Assembly (NCBI GenBank): GCA_041398785.1
Contig: JAWKUA010000026.1
Location: forward strand, 1 to 64,000
Source of the DNA: Planctomycetaceae bacterium
GTDB lineage: Bacteria > Planctomycetota > Planctomycetia > Planctomycetales > Planctomycetaceae
DNA length: 64,000 nucleotides
Direction of reading: 5' to 3'
Below are positions 54,426-63,689 of the stretch, piece after piece. Made by a program: the position numbers and the translations under genes. The number at the start of each line of letters is the position of its first letter. The stretch's first letter is position 1. The notes beneath the pieces are model-generated. The model saw only the letters and a program-made list of their open reading frames with translations. It was not told the DNA's origin and made no database searches.

Positions 54426-55176
54426 TTCTCCAGCCGTCCTGAGTGTCGAACGAAGAACACAAGTGTTAAGCCAGGCGGAACATCCGCACAGAAAAAAGAA
54501 ATCTGGTACCGGTCCTGCCGTGGCGTGCGAACGCGGGAAGCGAAACTTCGCGAAAACCGGCAGTCTCGGCAACGAAGCGACCCGGCCTCACGATGATCGA
54601 CGGTGGCCGGTGAGCAGCGATTTCCTCGCTCCGACCGCGTCCAGCCGTCCGACGCGGGAAGTCGAGGATCCTCCTGAAAACGTTAGCAACGCCGTCTGTG
54701 CATTGGTCGTTTCCTGTGTCAACAGCCGCCTGATCGCCCGTCCTGTCGAACGAGTCCGAGCGCCCGGAAACCGCCGAACTTGAAGGGCGGAATCGTATCG
54801 TTGCCGATTTTTTGGGAAAAGGGCGATTCTGAGTGAATTTGCAAAACCCGTGCCTTTACCGACTTTGGGATTGGATGCACTCATCGGTTGCGACCGCTAT
54901 CATGCCGCCGTCGCGAGCTCCCGGCGCACCATTTTCGGCACATCCGGGTGCTACGCATCCGCGGTGCCAGGCGGCACGCGAAAGCTGCCGCGGTCAACGA
55001 CTGACGCGGCTTCGTTCCCCGAAATGTCCGTCCGCAATCCCCCACACCGTCGGAAAGGCTGTGTCCCCCGGACAGGCTTCGTCGACGCCGCCTTCCCGGC
55101 CAGCGACATTCCCAAGTTCTTCCGTAAACCTGCGTTTCACAATTCACCGTTTAGGCTTTATTCCATTGAGGACGCC
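54426..55176. other. Long intergenic region, no gene seen
   Basis: About 750 bases between divergent fusA and the DMT-like gene, so both promoters lie here. Frames crossing it are Arg/Pro-rich shadows. No repeat, RNA gene or clear promoter boxes were found. Confidence 0.4.
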
Positions 55177-55761
55177 ATGAAGGGACTGTTGATTCCGATC
55201 GCCTTTGCACTGGGGACTGCGATTTGCTGGGGTCTGTACGGTCCGACGCTGACCAAAGCCAGAGCTCCCGCCGGTGAATGGAGCCCGTTCAAACCGTACG
55301 TGTTTATCGGTGTCGCCTATCTGGCCTGGGCAATCGGCGGCGGTCTCGTGGCGATGAAACTCAAGGGCGACAGTTTCAGCTACGGCGGCGCTTCGTTTCC
55401 GGCGATGAACTGGGGGTTCTGGGCCGGCACGCTGGGAGCTCTGGGTGCTCTCTCGCTGACCAATGCGGTGATTGCCAGCAAGGGCAACACGGCTCTGGTG
55501 ATGCCGATCGTGTTCGGAGGAGCCGTGACGGTCAATGGCATCTATGCCTGGCTGAAGCTGAAGGATCTGGTCGACGTGAACCCCGCCCTGTGGGTCGGGA
55601 TGGCTCTGGTGACCGTTGGAATCGTCCTGGTCGCCATGTTCACGCCTCACGGCGTCCCGGCCCGCAAGCCCGCGGAAGCTGCTGAGCACGTCTCCACCGA
55701 CCCCACAGACTCGCAGCCGTCGAGCAACGCCGATCGACCGGGGGACGGATCCAGCGCCTGA
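55177..55761 (+). CDS. Small DMT-superfamily-like membrane protein (five segments)
   Basis: A 194-residue integral membrane protein with five hydrophobic helices at about 4-25, 42-63, 80-103, 112-133 and 140-163, then a polar Ser/Asp-rich tail. The pattern resembles half of an EamA/DMT transporter (AICWGLYGPTL; NAVIASKGNTALVMPIVFGG). Half-size members usually dimerise; the substrate is unknown. The start at 55177 is fixed by GAGG six bases upstream; the frame continues to 54850 without coding character. Convergent with the bestrophin gene, two bases apart. Confidence 0.75.
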   Translation: MKGLLIPIAFALGTAICWGLYGPTLTKARAPAGEWSPFKPYVFIGVAYLAWAIGGGLVAMKLKGDSFSYGGASFPAMNWGFWAGTLGALGALSLTNAVIASKGNTALVMPIVFGGAVTVNGIYAWLKLKDLVDVNPALWVGMALVTVGIVLVAMFTPHGVPARKPAEAAEHVSTDPTDSQPSSNADRPGDGSSA

Positions 55762-55763
55762 AC

Positions 55764-56642
55764 CTACGCGACCACGTCCTGCGCCTTTCTGGCCAGCCGG
55801 CGGTCGAACACCTCCTGAACCGTCACTTCGATCGTCCGGCACAGACCTTCCAGATCAAGGTCGTCTTCGTCGTACCCAAATGGCTCTTCCACGTGTTCTG
55901 CGACGATTTCCAGACCGAGCATGAAGTAGGCCACGATCACCGTCAGCGGAATCGTCCACCAACGGAAGCTGTCCACGATTCCCCACGGAAACGTCGCCAG
56001 ATACAGGAAAACACACTGCCGCGCGAACAGCTTGTACGACCGAACGACCTGAGTTTTCCGGATGCGTTCACAGCCGCCGCAGATGTCCAGAAACCGGCGA
56101 GCCTCCTCGTCAAGCACGCGCAGTTCGTCGCCGTCAATCGAACCGTTGGTCTTCCAGCTCGAAAATTCCTCGTACATCCGCGTGATCAGATACGACGGAA
56201 CGTGGCTCGGCCGGTCCGTGCAGTTTTCAAACCCCGGCAGCTTCTGCAGCAGCGATTCCTCGCGAAGGTGATCCTTCAGGCCGTAGGCAAACGCGACAAT
56301 GTCGACGCGAAACCGGTTCATTTCGTCGTCGCTCGCCCGCACCAGGTCGGCCACTTTGATCGCAAGGTTGCGGCTGACATTGACCAGCGATCCCCAAAGC
56401 TGCCTGGCCTCCCACCAGCGACCGTACGACGAATTCGTCCGGAAGACCAGCAGCCATCCGAGCACGATTGTCAGAGCCGCGTGCAGATCCGACGGCAGGT
56501 CCGCAAACGTCGTCGATTTCGGGTGAGATTCCTTCAGCACCGGAATCAGGGCGTACGCTCCGATCAACAGCGCATAAACGGTCACACGCCACAATGTGCG
56601 GCCGATAGTCATTTCACGGACACGGATCGGTGCTGCCGTCAT
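55764..56642 (-). CDS. Bestrophin-family anion channel
   Basis: A 292-residue bacterial bestrophin (UPF0187/YneE family), forming a pentameric anion channel in the membrane. Visible features: IVLGWLLVFRTNSSYGRWWE, YKLFARQCVFLYLATFPWGI, and the acidic cluster HVEEPFGYDEDDLDLEGLC, equivalent to the region that forms the calcium clasp in eukaryotic bestrophins. Full length, ATG start at 56642. Convergent with the DMT-like gene. Confidence 0.88.
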   Translation of the reverse strand: MTAAPIRVREMTIGRTLWRVTVYALLIGAYALIPVLKESHPKSTTFADLPSDLHAALTIVLGWLLVFRTNSSYGRWWEARQLWGSLVNVSRNLAIKVADLVRASDDEMNRFRVDIVAFAYGLKDHLREESLLQKLPGFENCTDRPSHVPSYLITRMYEEFSSWKTNGSIDGDELRVLDEEARRFLDICGGCERIRKTQVVRSYKLFARQCVFLYLATFPWGIVDSFRWWTIPLTVIVAYFMLGLEIVAEHVEEPFGYDEDDLDLEGLCRTIEVTVQEVFDRRLARKAQDVVA

Positions 56643-57191
56643 GGAACTTGACTCGTATCGCCTTTGCGTTTCCGTCGTTCACTCTGCACCGCGCTCGAAA
56701 GCGACGGTTCCGCGAACGATCCATGATTCCGACCGAACTCGATGCCCGGTTCAGCATGACGCCAACCTGGCCCCCAGCCGGAATCAGTCAACCCGCGCCG
56801 GGAACTGGTTCCCACGACCAGTGACATGCACGCCGCAGGAAGCGCGAAGGAGTCTATCGTGGAGACACGCTGATACGAAACGCGACGTCCTCACGGCACG
56901 AATTCTGACAACAAACCTGTAACACACCCGGAAGGCGGCGTGAACCGGCAGCCATCAAGCCCCACGTCAATGATGCGCATGATCGGTGCGAAGTCGCGGA
57001 TGGAAGGGCCGGGGCATTCGGAGAAATTTCCAAAGCCGAAGTCGGCTGTGGTGTGGAAAAAGTCGAAAATCGCGATATCGTTCATCGACCGTGATTGTCG
57101 GAACTTCCTGAATCCTGAACGCGTGAATCAGCGCCGTTGCCCCAGTGACGACCGTTCACTTCCGATTCAGAAGCCCGAAATGTCAACACAG
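56643..57191. other. Intergenic region before tRNA-Lys
   Basis: About 550 bases. No credible gene: frames are short and overlap the tRNA or lack start signals. CCGG-bounded palindromic fragments occur around 56920-56950 but do not match the repeat at 1-45. The tRNA promoter must lie here. Confidence 0.35.
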
Positions 57192-57264
<73 letters not shown>

Positions 57265-57367
57265 TTTCACAAATCTTTCTGCTTCAACACGTTACGCCTC
57301 TGCTGCCCGGCAGGGGCGTTGTTCGTTTCGGGCTCCTGTTAGCCGTACTGTTAGCAAGTCACCGGGA

Positions 57368-57490
57368 ATGACGGTCGACGAATTCATTGAAAGCTGGCAA
57401 CGCAGCGGCGGGGCTGAAATGGCCAACAGCCAGCCCTTCCTGATTGAGTTCTGCGACCTGCTTGGGCTCCCACGTGCGCAGCCGCGTCGG
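57368..57490 (+). pseudogene. N-terminal fragment of a type IIG (MmeI-like) DNA methyltransferase
   Basis: The first about 40 codons read MTVDEFIESWQRSGGAE ... FLIEFCDLLGLPRAQP. This is the characteristic start of large class I SAM-dependent DNA methyltransferase/type IIG restriction enzymes. The similarity stops near 57490, where the remains of a PIN toxin gene (opposite strand) begin; the roughly 900 further residues are missing. I read it as a remnant cut by rearrangement just after the tRNA. Confidence 0.55.
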
Positions 57491-57508
57491 CAGGAATCTG
57501 AGCGGCGG

Positions 57509-57793
57509 TCAGTTAAGGGGGTTCATCGGTTTCAAGCACAGCATTCGGAATCCAGCATTTTCGTAATCCGTGACCAGACCATCGACGCAGGAATCCATCA
57601 GCCGCTGAGTTCCGGCGCAGCCAGTCCTCGGTCAGGTCCGGTCGGTCTTTCAGGACGCTGCGAATCCATTCGTCGTGAATCTGAGCCGTCCACTTTGCCC
57701 GGAAGAGTCCGGTCATGGCCAAGATCATCCAGCAGGTCACGCAGTGGTGCCGGATACAGCACGCGAATCGTACAACGCGGTGAACGCCGCCAC
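57509..57793 (-). pseudogene. PIN-domain toxin remnant
   Basis: Pieces in different minus-strand frames form the N-terminal half of a PIN-domain ribonuclease toxin: FTALYDSRVLYPAPLRDLL, then LAMTGLFRAKWTAQIHDEWI and RSVLKDRPDLTEDWLRRN, then LVTDYEN. Asp in YDS and Glu in DEW are typical catalytic acidic residues. At least two frameshifts occur, and the C-terminal part with the remaining acidic residues is absent. It follows the antitoxin remnant directly, as in VapBC-like operons with an HTH antitoxin. Confidence 0.6.
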
Positions 57794-58298
57794 GCTGTAG
57801 CCCAGTCCGAGTTCCTGAGCTTCCGCCGCTATTGATTCCAGAGCCTTCAGGCGTTCGTCATCCTGTCGACGTTTGAAGTCCATGACGTCCTCGCGAAATA
57901 GGACACGACGGTGCGAACCGACCAGACGCGCCCGGCAACTGACCGTCGTCAATCAGCTTGACCACATAGGGCCGCGAGACGTTCAGCAGGTCAGCGGACT
58001 GCTGAGTCGTCAGTTCAGCGTGAACGGGAATCGGCGTGACACCGTTTCCCGGTAACCCAACTGAACCATGATGTCCTTCAGCATCCGCAGCGCAGCCGTC
58101 GGGATGACGCAGTCTTCACCGTCAACGTGAACGGTACTTCTGCGGCTGGCGGCGCTCTTTGCCAGCAATGCGGACTAACTGCCGACTGGCTTCCGACACC
58201 ATTGCGGGGTCGAATTCATCGGGTGACAGTGTTTCCGGGTGGTCGATGCGTTCAATCATTTCGGCCTCACTGCGACTGACGGGCGATACGAAATCCAT
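57794..58298 (-). pseudogene. HTH (excisionase-type) antitoxin remnant of the PIN system
   Basis: Starting at ATG 58298 (MDFVSPVSRSEAEMIERIDH), the translation continues through three frame changes: IPTAALRMLKDIMVQLGYRE, then HAELTTQQSADLLNVSRPYV, VKLIDDGQLPGA, then VGSHRRVLFREDVMDFKRR and a C-terminal LKALESIAAEAQELGLGY. The TTQQSADLLNVSRPYVVKLI region is an excisionase-type helix-turn-helix common in antitoxins paired with PIN toxins in this phylum. Frameshifts are near 58150, 58040 and 57925. The end point is approximate. Confidence 0.6.
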
Positions 58299-58392
58299 GT
58301 GTGTAGCTATCGTACGCAAACAACAAACGAAACGAGTGAAATAACCGAAACAGCGTCTCACCCCAATCGCGTGCAATCCGTTAGAATCTGCC

Positions 58393-58479
58393 GCACCAGA
58401 CCTAGGGTAGCTCCCGAAACGCGGACCCGAACCGCCCGGTCTGGTGCTTTCTGCGTTCGGGACGCGACCGTTTCGGGAG
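58393..58479. other. Interleaved inverted repeats (pseudoknot-capable element)
   Basis: Two perfect inverted repeats are interleaved: GCACCAGACC (58393-58402) with GGTCTGGTGC (58438-58447), and CTCCCGAAACG (58411-58421) with CGTTTCGGGAG (58469-58479). As RNA, the order A-B-A'-B' can form an H-type pseudoknot with 10- and 11-bp stems. Small hairpins GCGG/CCGC (58421-58435) and GCGT/ACGC (around 58454-58466) sit in the connectors. It lies 95 bases upstream of the antitoxin start on the other strand. Function unknown. Confidence 0.7.
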
Positions 58480-58778
58480 TCGAAGACGTGAAGTGATTTC
58501 GTTAGACATCGTTCAGGAGTATTACAGAGAACCAAAGACACTTGCGGCGAGCCTAGCGTGTCAGTGGCGTATTCGGTGTGGAGTATCGACACAATGATTA
58601 CCCTCATCCAGTATGCACAAGAACGATGTGCTGAAGAACTCCGGAGTCTGGGTAAATCGGCCACAGGAATCAGGCGCAGTACGATTCCAAAGCGGCTCTG
58701 TGAAAGAGCTTCAAAGACTTACAGAATTTAAGCGTCGAGACTTACAGAATTTAAGAAAGTTACCGAACGGGCGTTCCT

Positions 58779-59141
58779 TTGAATTTCAGCCCCGATGAAT
58801 CGGCGGCGAATCGGGAAGCGAACCTGGCGGAACTAAGAACGAAGCTTGACGATGCCTCGCTCGAAATGTATTCGGCGAAGCTGAACCTAGTTCGCGCCCG
58901 CAAGAGCCAAGAGCTCACGCAGAAGAAACACGAGGACGCGTGCAGAGCGATGTTGGAAGCGGGGGGCATCCCTGCGGACCTTTGGGACGATTTTCGACTT
59001 TCTGAAGACCAGACAGAATGTGCGATGGCTCTCGCTAAATTCGTGGACACTCATGTAGACGCAATCACGTATCCACAGGATGTTGGAATTGCGATTCCGT
59101 TCGATGCGTCAGTCGGTGAACGGTCTCGCATTCGCTGTTAA
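58779..59141 (+). CDS. Small coiled-coil protein, hypothetical
   Basis: A 120-residue open frame beginning at TTG with an acidic, helical composition unlike the shadow frames. Residues about 10-60 (NLAELRTKLDDASLEMYSAK, RARKSQELTQKKHEDACRAM) look like a coiled coil. No family recognised. It sits in the accessory island downstream of tRNA-Lys. The start is uncertain because no ribosome-binding site is visible. Confidence 0.4.
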   Translation: MNFSPDESAANREANLAELRTKLDDASLEMYSAKLNLVRARKSQELTQKKHEDACRAMLEAGGIPADLWDDFRLSEDQTECAMALAKFVDTHVDAITYPQDVGIAIPFDASVGERSRIRC

Positions 59142-59618
59142 AGATATGCGGCTGGCGACATCAGCCCCAACGCATTTCACAGAAGTCTCTGAATGCGGCT
59201 CCCAATTCGTGAAAGCAGGGCTTCGAATCGGCAGATGGTTGTGGGCTAAATCACAGTCACAGGATCCGCTCGCCCCTCCGGCGCATGTTCACCGGGATCA
59301 GCATTGCAGTGCTGGATGAAGCCCCGCCGCGTCCTAAGGCTTTCGAAGAATCACTCTCTGAAAGCTACGCACGCGATTGCGAAGCTGAAGCGTGGGCGGC
59401 AGACAGGAAACTTGATTCTCCGCGTATTCGAACGCTTGGGAGAGTTTGATGGGTTCAGTAAGCGGTCGACTGCAACCGTGGCGAGTCGAGTGACAGAAGT
59501 TGTCGAGAAGCTGCGCCTGGCAGAAAGTTCCTAAAGCTCGGAGAACGGACGAAACATTGCACACGTTGAAATCCGTCGCATCGAAGGACATTTATTGTCA
59601 TCTGCGAACGGAGACGCA
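59142..59618. other. Island spacer, possible decayed coding sequence
   Basis: About 477 bases. A 54-codon frame at 59285-59449 (MFTGISIAVLDEAPPRPKAF...) has protein-like composition and could be part of a broken gene, since coding character seems to move between frames here as in the rest of the island. Nothing can be named. Confidence 0.3.
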
Positions 59619-59928
59619 ATGCCGACCGCCAATGCTGAGACACTAGTCAGTCTCGAACACGCCCGCCATCATCTGATTCCCGGTCGGCCGGATGGAAGAC
59701 CGGTCAACCCCTTCCATCGTCTGGCGCTTGGATCCGGCGGCTTGATAGGCATCGACGGCGAATGCATCAAGCTGCAGCCCGTCGATGTCGGCAGCCGTCA
59801 TCACGTCAAACGCGATCGACGAATTCTTCCAGGCAGTCACGGCCACCAAAGCTGGAGCGCACCGCAGGGCCGCAGAGGTCGCCGCAGGTGTCTCCGACGA
59901 CGAACTCGCCGCTGCGAGGCTGCAATGA
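59619..59928 (+). pseudogene. DUF1580-family protein, frameshifted
   Basis: It starts MPTANAETLVSLEHARHHL after GGAG. DUF1580 proteins of planctomycetes are small and excisionase-like (SL..A....PGR..GRPV.PS...W...G..G..LE...VG). The pieces here follow that order: LIPGRPDGRPVNP, PSIVWRL, GLIGIDGECIKLQPVDVGSR, then in another frame NAIDEFFQAVTATKAGAHRR and AAEVAAGVSDDELAAARLQ, ending with a TGA that overlaps the next ATG. At least three frame changes occur within 300 bases. Confidence 0.55.
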
Positions 59929-60077
59929 TGGAAGGCAGCCACGCACAAGTCATCGTCAGCGATATCAAAGCGCTCTGGCAGGTTGCTAGGCCAATTGCGG
60001 AGATCGCCCGCAACCTGCATTTGCCGGAGTCAATTATTCGCCACGTCATCGCAACCGGCACGCTGCCGGAATCCTAG
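59925..60077 (+). CDS. Small helix-turn-helix-like protein
   Basis: A 50-residue open frame whose ATG overlaps the DUF1580 stop (ATGA), implying coupling. The sequence DIKALWQVARPIAEIARNLH, then LPESIIRHVIATGTLP, looks like a helix-turn-helix for DNA binding. Too short to assign to a family. It probably belongs to the same mobile module as DUF1580 and the DUF3987 remnant. Confidence 0.45.
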   Translation: MMEGSHAQVIVSDIKALWQVARPIAEIARNLHLPESIIRHVIATGTLPES

Positions 60078-60213
60078 CCGCGATGGAAATCGTCAGCGGA
60101 TCCGCTGATAACCCGAAAGCAAGCCGTGACTCGCTGTGAGCCACGGCCGCATTCCGAAACCGCCGTCTGAGACTTTGACCGGTACGCAGACGGCCATTCA
60201 CGAAAGGGACATT

Positions 60214-60628
60214 ATGTCCACGAAGTACTGCAAACGGAATCCATCGCGAGGATTTCCGAGAAGACGGAAGGTTCCCACGCACGAAGTCTACCGGGAAGTC
60301 TGTCGTGAGATTCGTCACATTCTCAACTGTCAGGACACCGTCACCGCAGATGACGTGCATCGCAATCTGGAGATTCCCCCCGATGGAATGCCCCAGATTG
60401 CTCACGCCTTCCGAGGGGCTGCAGATGGCCGGTGAAATTGTTCTGGTGACGATCATCAGATCAACGCGCTACGGTCAGAACGGCAATCGAATTGGGGTGT
60501 GGCAAAGCGTAAAGCGCGAACCGAAGCGGGCCGGTGAATGGCCGGTCCCGCTTCTCTCAATCAAAGTTGACCGCGGCATGGTCAGCGGGCAGTACCAATC
60601 ACCCTGTCAGAGGATGACAAACGCATGA
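60214..60628 (+). pseudogene. Hypothetical island protein, one frameshift
   Basis: Begins MSTKYCKRNPSRGFPRRRKV and continues VYREVCREIRHILNCQDTVT, ADDVHRNLEIPPDGMPQ; near 60410 the coding signal moves one frame to GLQMAGEIVLVTIIRSTRYG, QNGNRIGVWQSVKRE, ending at 60628. Rejoined length is about 138 residues. The family is not recognised; the position before a DUF3987 replication-type gene suggests a satellite or integrative-element gene. Confidence 0.5.
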
Positions 60629-60701
60629 TACCGACACTCAGGACTCTATCCGGGTCGGAAAGCGTTCGCAGCATCATTCCCTCCCGTGATGTCGGTGAAA
60701 C

Positions 60702-61160
60702 GTGCGTGAACACCGGCTTCACTGGCGGCTGACAAGAAAAGCAGTCCGCAATCACGACAACTGCAAGGCGTTCCATTTTCAGCCGGTCACGGTGAATGTC
60801 CTTCCCAAAGTCATTCGAGACCAGGTCCTCAGCCTTGCCCGTTCCATCGGTTGCGATCCGTCATGCGTGGTTCTGCCGGCACTCACAGTCTGTGCTGGCG
60901 TCATCGGGAACGCTCCCCGACTTCGAGTCAAACGAAGCTGGTTCGCCCCACCGATTATCAGTTCGGCTGCCATCGGTGAAATTGGCACTCAGAAATCACC
61001 GCCACTGTGCGCCGTCGTCAAACCGCTGAAGTCTCGGCAGCGAAAGCAAATTGCAGTGTATCGATCGGACATGGCCAAATACGAAGACGACCTGGCCGCG
61101 TACAAGCGTCGGTTGAAGGAATGGACCGAATCCGAGGAAGGCTGCCTCTGGTATTGCTGA
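60702..61160 (+). pseudogene. DUF3987 (primase/helicase-like) N-terminal fragment
   Basis: From about residue 28 the translation matches the DUF3987 pattern: VNVLPKVIRDQVLSLARSIG, CDPSCVVLPALTVCAGVIGN, APRLRVKRSWFAPPI, GEIGTQKSPPL, LKSRQRKQIAVYRSDMAKYE. In complete proteins GESGTQKSP leads into a P-loop NTPase region; here the frame ends at 61160 and no further DUF3987 sequence follows. The fragment is thus about one fifth of a replication-type protein typical of phages and mobile elements. The element stops between 61160 and 61256. Confidence 0.65.
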
Positions 61161-61256
61161 TGGGTCGCGTTTGGACAGATCCGGTTACGTGCGCGATCCG
61201 GTTTGCGGTTCGCAGGTGTCCCGCACGATCGATATGCCGGGCAGGCGGGAACTCCT

Positions 61257-63689
61257 TCAGTGCTGATCAGCTGATATTCCGAATGGATCGTCCGTGTCGA
61301 TCACTGGTGAACTTCCAGAGGAGGCTGGTGCGATGCCTGAATCAGGAACGAAGTATTCCGTTTCAGAAGGCTGTTTCAGAACATCGGTTGCTGCTGCCTG
61401 TTCATCGATCCGCCGTTGCACGTAGGAACCGTGCATCAGGCGATCTTCGCGACCGTCGCCGGCCGCAATGATGATCGCAGAATCCGACAACAGCTTTCGT
61501 TCCCGGACATTGATGGCGTGGCAACGCGTTTGGCAGAGTCCGCAGCCAACACACCGGTCAGCCAGCACGACGGGAGCCTGGTAACCTGTGCCTTCGACAG
61601 GAGCGCCGTTTCTGTCGGTCTGAACGCCTACCTGCGTGAATTCAATCGCGTCGTACCCGGCGGCGTTACATTCCTGGACGCAAAGATCACAGGCTTCGCG
61701 ACCGGCGAAAGGCAGGCACGTGGTTTCGTTGACAATCGCCAGGCCCATCCGAGCCGCTTTCTTTTCTTCCAGCGGAAGTGATCGAATTGCCCCGGTCGGA
61801 CAAACCTGGCCGCAGGCGTTACAACTGGATTCGCAACCGGCCCAGTCGGCGACAACCATTGGTGACCAGAGTCCTTCCAGGCCCTGCTGGAATCCTTCCG
61901 GCTGCAGGACATTGTTCGGACACGCCTTGAAGCATTCCCCGCAACGAATGCACATTTGCAGGAACTGCTGCTCGGGTACGCTGCCGGGCGGACGAACGGG
62001 TCGGAACGCGGTGGCGGAGTGCAGGTTTGCGCCGAAAGTCTTCGTGATGCCGGCCAGACCAAGCCCACCGGCAACCGCCGCGGCGCTTCCTCCGGCAAGG
62101 GAAAGGAATCCTCGCCGGCCAAGAGCTGTTTCATTCGTGGACGGATCGTTTTCCGTTTTCAGTTCGACGAAATTCCATCGCTCGACAAATTTGATGGCTT
62201 CTGTCGGACAGACGCCGCCGCAGGATTCGCACATCGTGCAGTCCGTTGTGCGAGTCGTGTAGTCCGGCTTGATCGCGTCAAACGGGCAGATTTCGACGCA
62301 TTTGTTGCAGTTGATGCACGACGATTCGACTTTCCGTTCCGTGAGACGAAACACGTTTGCCAGTGAAAACACGGCGCCGCTGGGACAGACGTATTTGCAC
62401 CAGAACCTCGGACGCAGGAAACCGAGACACAGCACTGCGGCAAACAACACCAGTGAAATGAAATGTCCCGAATTCATCGATGGCACAAGATGCCAGCCAC
62501 GCACCGAACCGTTCTGAATCGGATCGATGGCAAACAACATTCCTCGCGTGATCACCGGAATGGCCGCGAAGTAGCCGGAAACAAGCACTCCGAACACCGC
62601 GCAAATCAGCGTGCCGGCCAGCAGATAGTACTTGATGTGAACCCACCAGCCGCCGTCGGGAAACCGAAACCTGGCCACCCGCTTTCCAACAGCCCAGTCG
62701 AACAAATCGATCGTCGTTCCCAGCGGGCACAGGTAGCCACAGAAACCGCGCGGGACGAGCGCGCACACCAGGAGAATCGCGGCCGCGGAAACCAATGACC
62801 AGACCCAGCTGCGAGAAGCCACCGCCGTTGAAATGCTCACCAGCGGATCGATCAACAGAAAAAACTCGGCGGGAATGACTTCCTTGCGGGCAAGATTGTC
62901 GGCGTAATGCGAATGCCAGGCGGCGGGGTCGTCTGCATGAAGTGTCCAGGGACCATTGCTCGTAAAGAACGCATCGAAGGCCTCGGGAGTCAGTTCGTCA
63001 TGCGGAATGAGGCGAATTGCGTGACCCGAGAAGCTGCCAACCTGGAACGAACCGGCACACATCTGCGGCCGGCCGGAACTGCCGGCGTCGACCGCAAAGA
63101 GGATGTCACCGGCGCGCACGCTTGTTTCTCCGGAGATTGTTCCGGCAAGCATGAGGTCGCCGGTCTGCTGATCAAATTCCTGAAACTCCCAGCCGGGAAA
63201 TCTTGCCCCCGGCGATTTTGGACGGGCGTCGTACGGCCAGCAGACGACGAAGAACAGGACGAAAAAAGCCGCGAGACAGCCGGCCTGAACGACTCGTCGA
63301 AAAGGTGAAGCCAGCCATGAGATACCCATTCGTCGCAGCGTTCTGCGGATCAGGCCGCGGCGTTTTGTTGCCCGATCGGACTGCAGCGCAACTGGAATCA
63401 GTCTTCGCAGCAATCGGCCCGGCAGGGCATACGAAGCTGTTCGTCGCGTGGTAAGCCGTCGCAGGACCGGTCCATACCAGTCCAGTCGCAGAATGGCTGC
63501 GGATCGCCCCTGATCAAATGTCGTCAGGAACAACAGGACCGAGATCGCGAAGAGCACAACACCGAATGTCAGACTCAGCGCGGTGAACCAACGCAGCGGA
63601 AAAGGATTCAGCGGAGCATGCGCCAGCGCGGCCGCAAGAATCACCCCGGACATCGCAGCCATCGCAGCGGAGACGACTCGTCGTCTCAT
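61257..63689 (-). CDS. Membrane polyferredoxin, NapH-NapG (MauN-MauM)-like fusion
   Basis: An 810-residue electron-transfer protein. Six hydrophobic segments lie in the first about 470 residues, with NapH/NosR-type motifs CGYLCPLGTTIDLFDW and CKYVCPSGAVFSL, then two [4Fe-4S] motifs, CINCNKCVEICP and CTMCESCGGVCP. A twin-arginine-like LGRRGFLSLAGGSAA (about 540-555) starts a NapG/MauM-like half with CIRCGECFKACP, CESSCNACGQVCP, CDLCVQECN and CVGCGLCQTRC. It should pass electrons from quinol or FMN to a periplasmic acceptor; the terminal enzyme is not in view. Its ATG overlaps the stop of the upstream FMN-binding gene (ATGA), so the two are one operon. Confidence 0.85.
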   Translation of the reverse strand: MRRRVVSAAMAAMSGVILAAALAHAPLNPFPLRWFTALSLTFGVVLFAISVLLFLTTFDQGRSAAILRLDWYGPVLRRLTTRRTASYALPGRLLRRLIPVALQSDRATKRRGLIRRTLRRMGISWLASPFRRVVQAGCLAAFFVLFFVVCWPYDARPKSPGARFPGWEFQEFDQQTGDLMLAGTISGETSVRAGDILFAVDAGSSGRPQMCAGSFQVGSFSGHAIRLIPHDELTPEAFDAFFTSNGPWTLHADDPAAWHSHYADNLARKEVIPAEFFLLIDPLVSISTAVASRSWVWSLVSAAAILLVCALVPRGFCGYLCPLGTTIDLFDWAVGKRVARFRFPDGGWWVHIKYYLLAGTLICAVFGVLVSGYFAAIPVITRGMLFAIDPIQNGSVRGWHLVPSMNSGHFISLVLFAAVLCLGFLRPRFWCKYVCPSGAVFSLANVFRLTERKVESSCINCNKCVEICPFDAIKPDYTTRTTDCTMCESCGGVCPTEAIKFVERWNFVELKTENDPSTNETALGRRGFLSLAGGSAAAVAGGLGLAGITKTFGANLHSATAFRPVRPPGSVPEQQFLQMCIRCGECFKACPNNVLQPEGFQQGLEGLWSPMVVADWAGCESSCNACGQVCPTGAIRSLPLEEKKAARMGLAIVNETTCLPFAGREACDLCVQECNAAGYDAIEFTQVGVQTDRNGAPVEGTGYQAPVVLADRCVGCGLCQTRCHAINVRERKLLSDSAIIIAAGDGREDRLMHGSYVQRRIDEQAAATDVLKQPSETEYFVPDSGIAPASSGSSPVIDTDDPFGISADQH

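Noticed and set aside
53319..54596. 425-codon plus-strand open frame
   Set aside because: Antisense to fusA; His- and Arg-rich shadow of a highly conserved gene.
58393..58479. HDV-like self-cleaving ribozyme
   Set aside because: The nested order of stems is similar, but I cannot find the P1.1 pairing or the catalytic cytosine context before the last stem. Kept only as an unexplained structured element.
58500..58515. Integron attC right core (GTTAGAC)
   Set aside because: The heptamer fits the core consensus, but no matching RYYYAAC partner or paired L boxes were found nearby, and there is no integrase.
57265..61256. Second attachment-site copy of the tRNA-Lys 3' end
   Set aside because: I looked for the CTAGTGGGAGCA end near the right boundary and did not find it, so the island's right edge is undefined.
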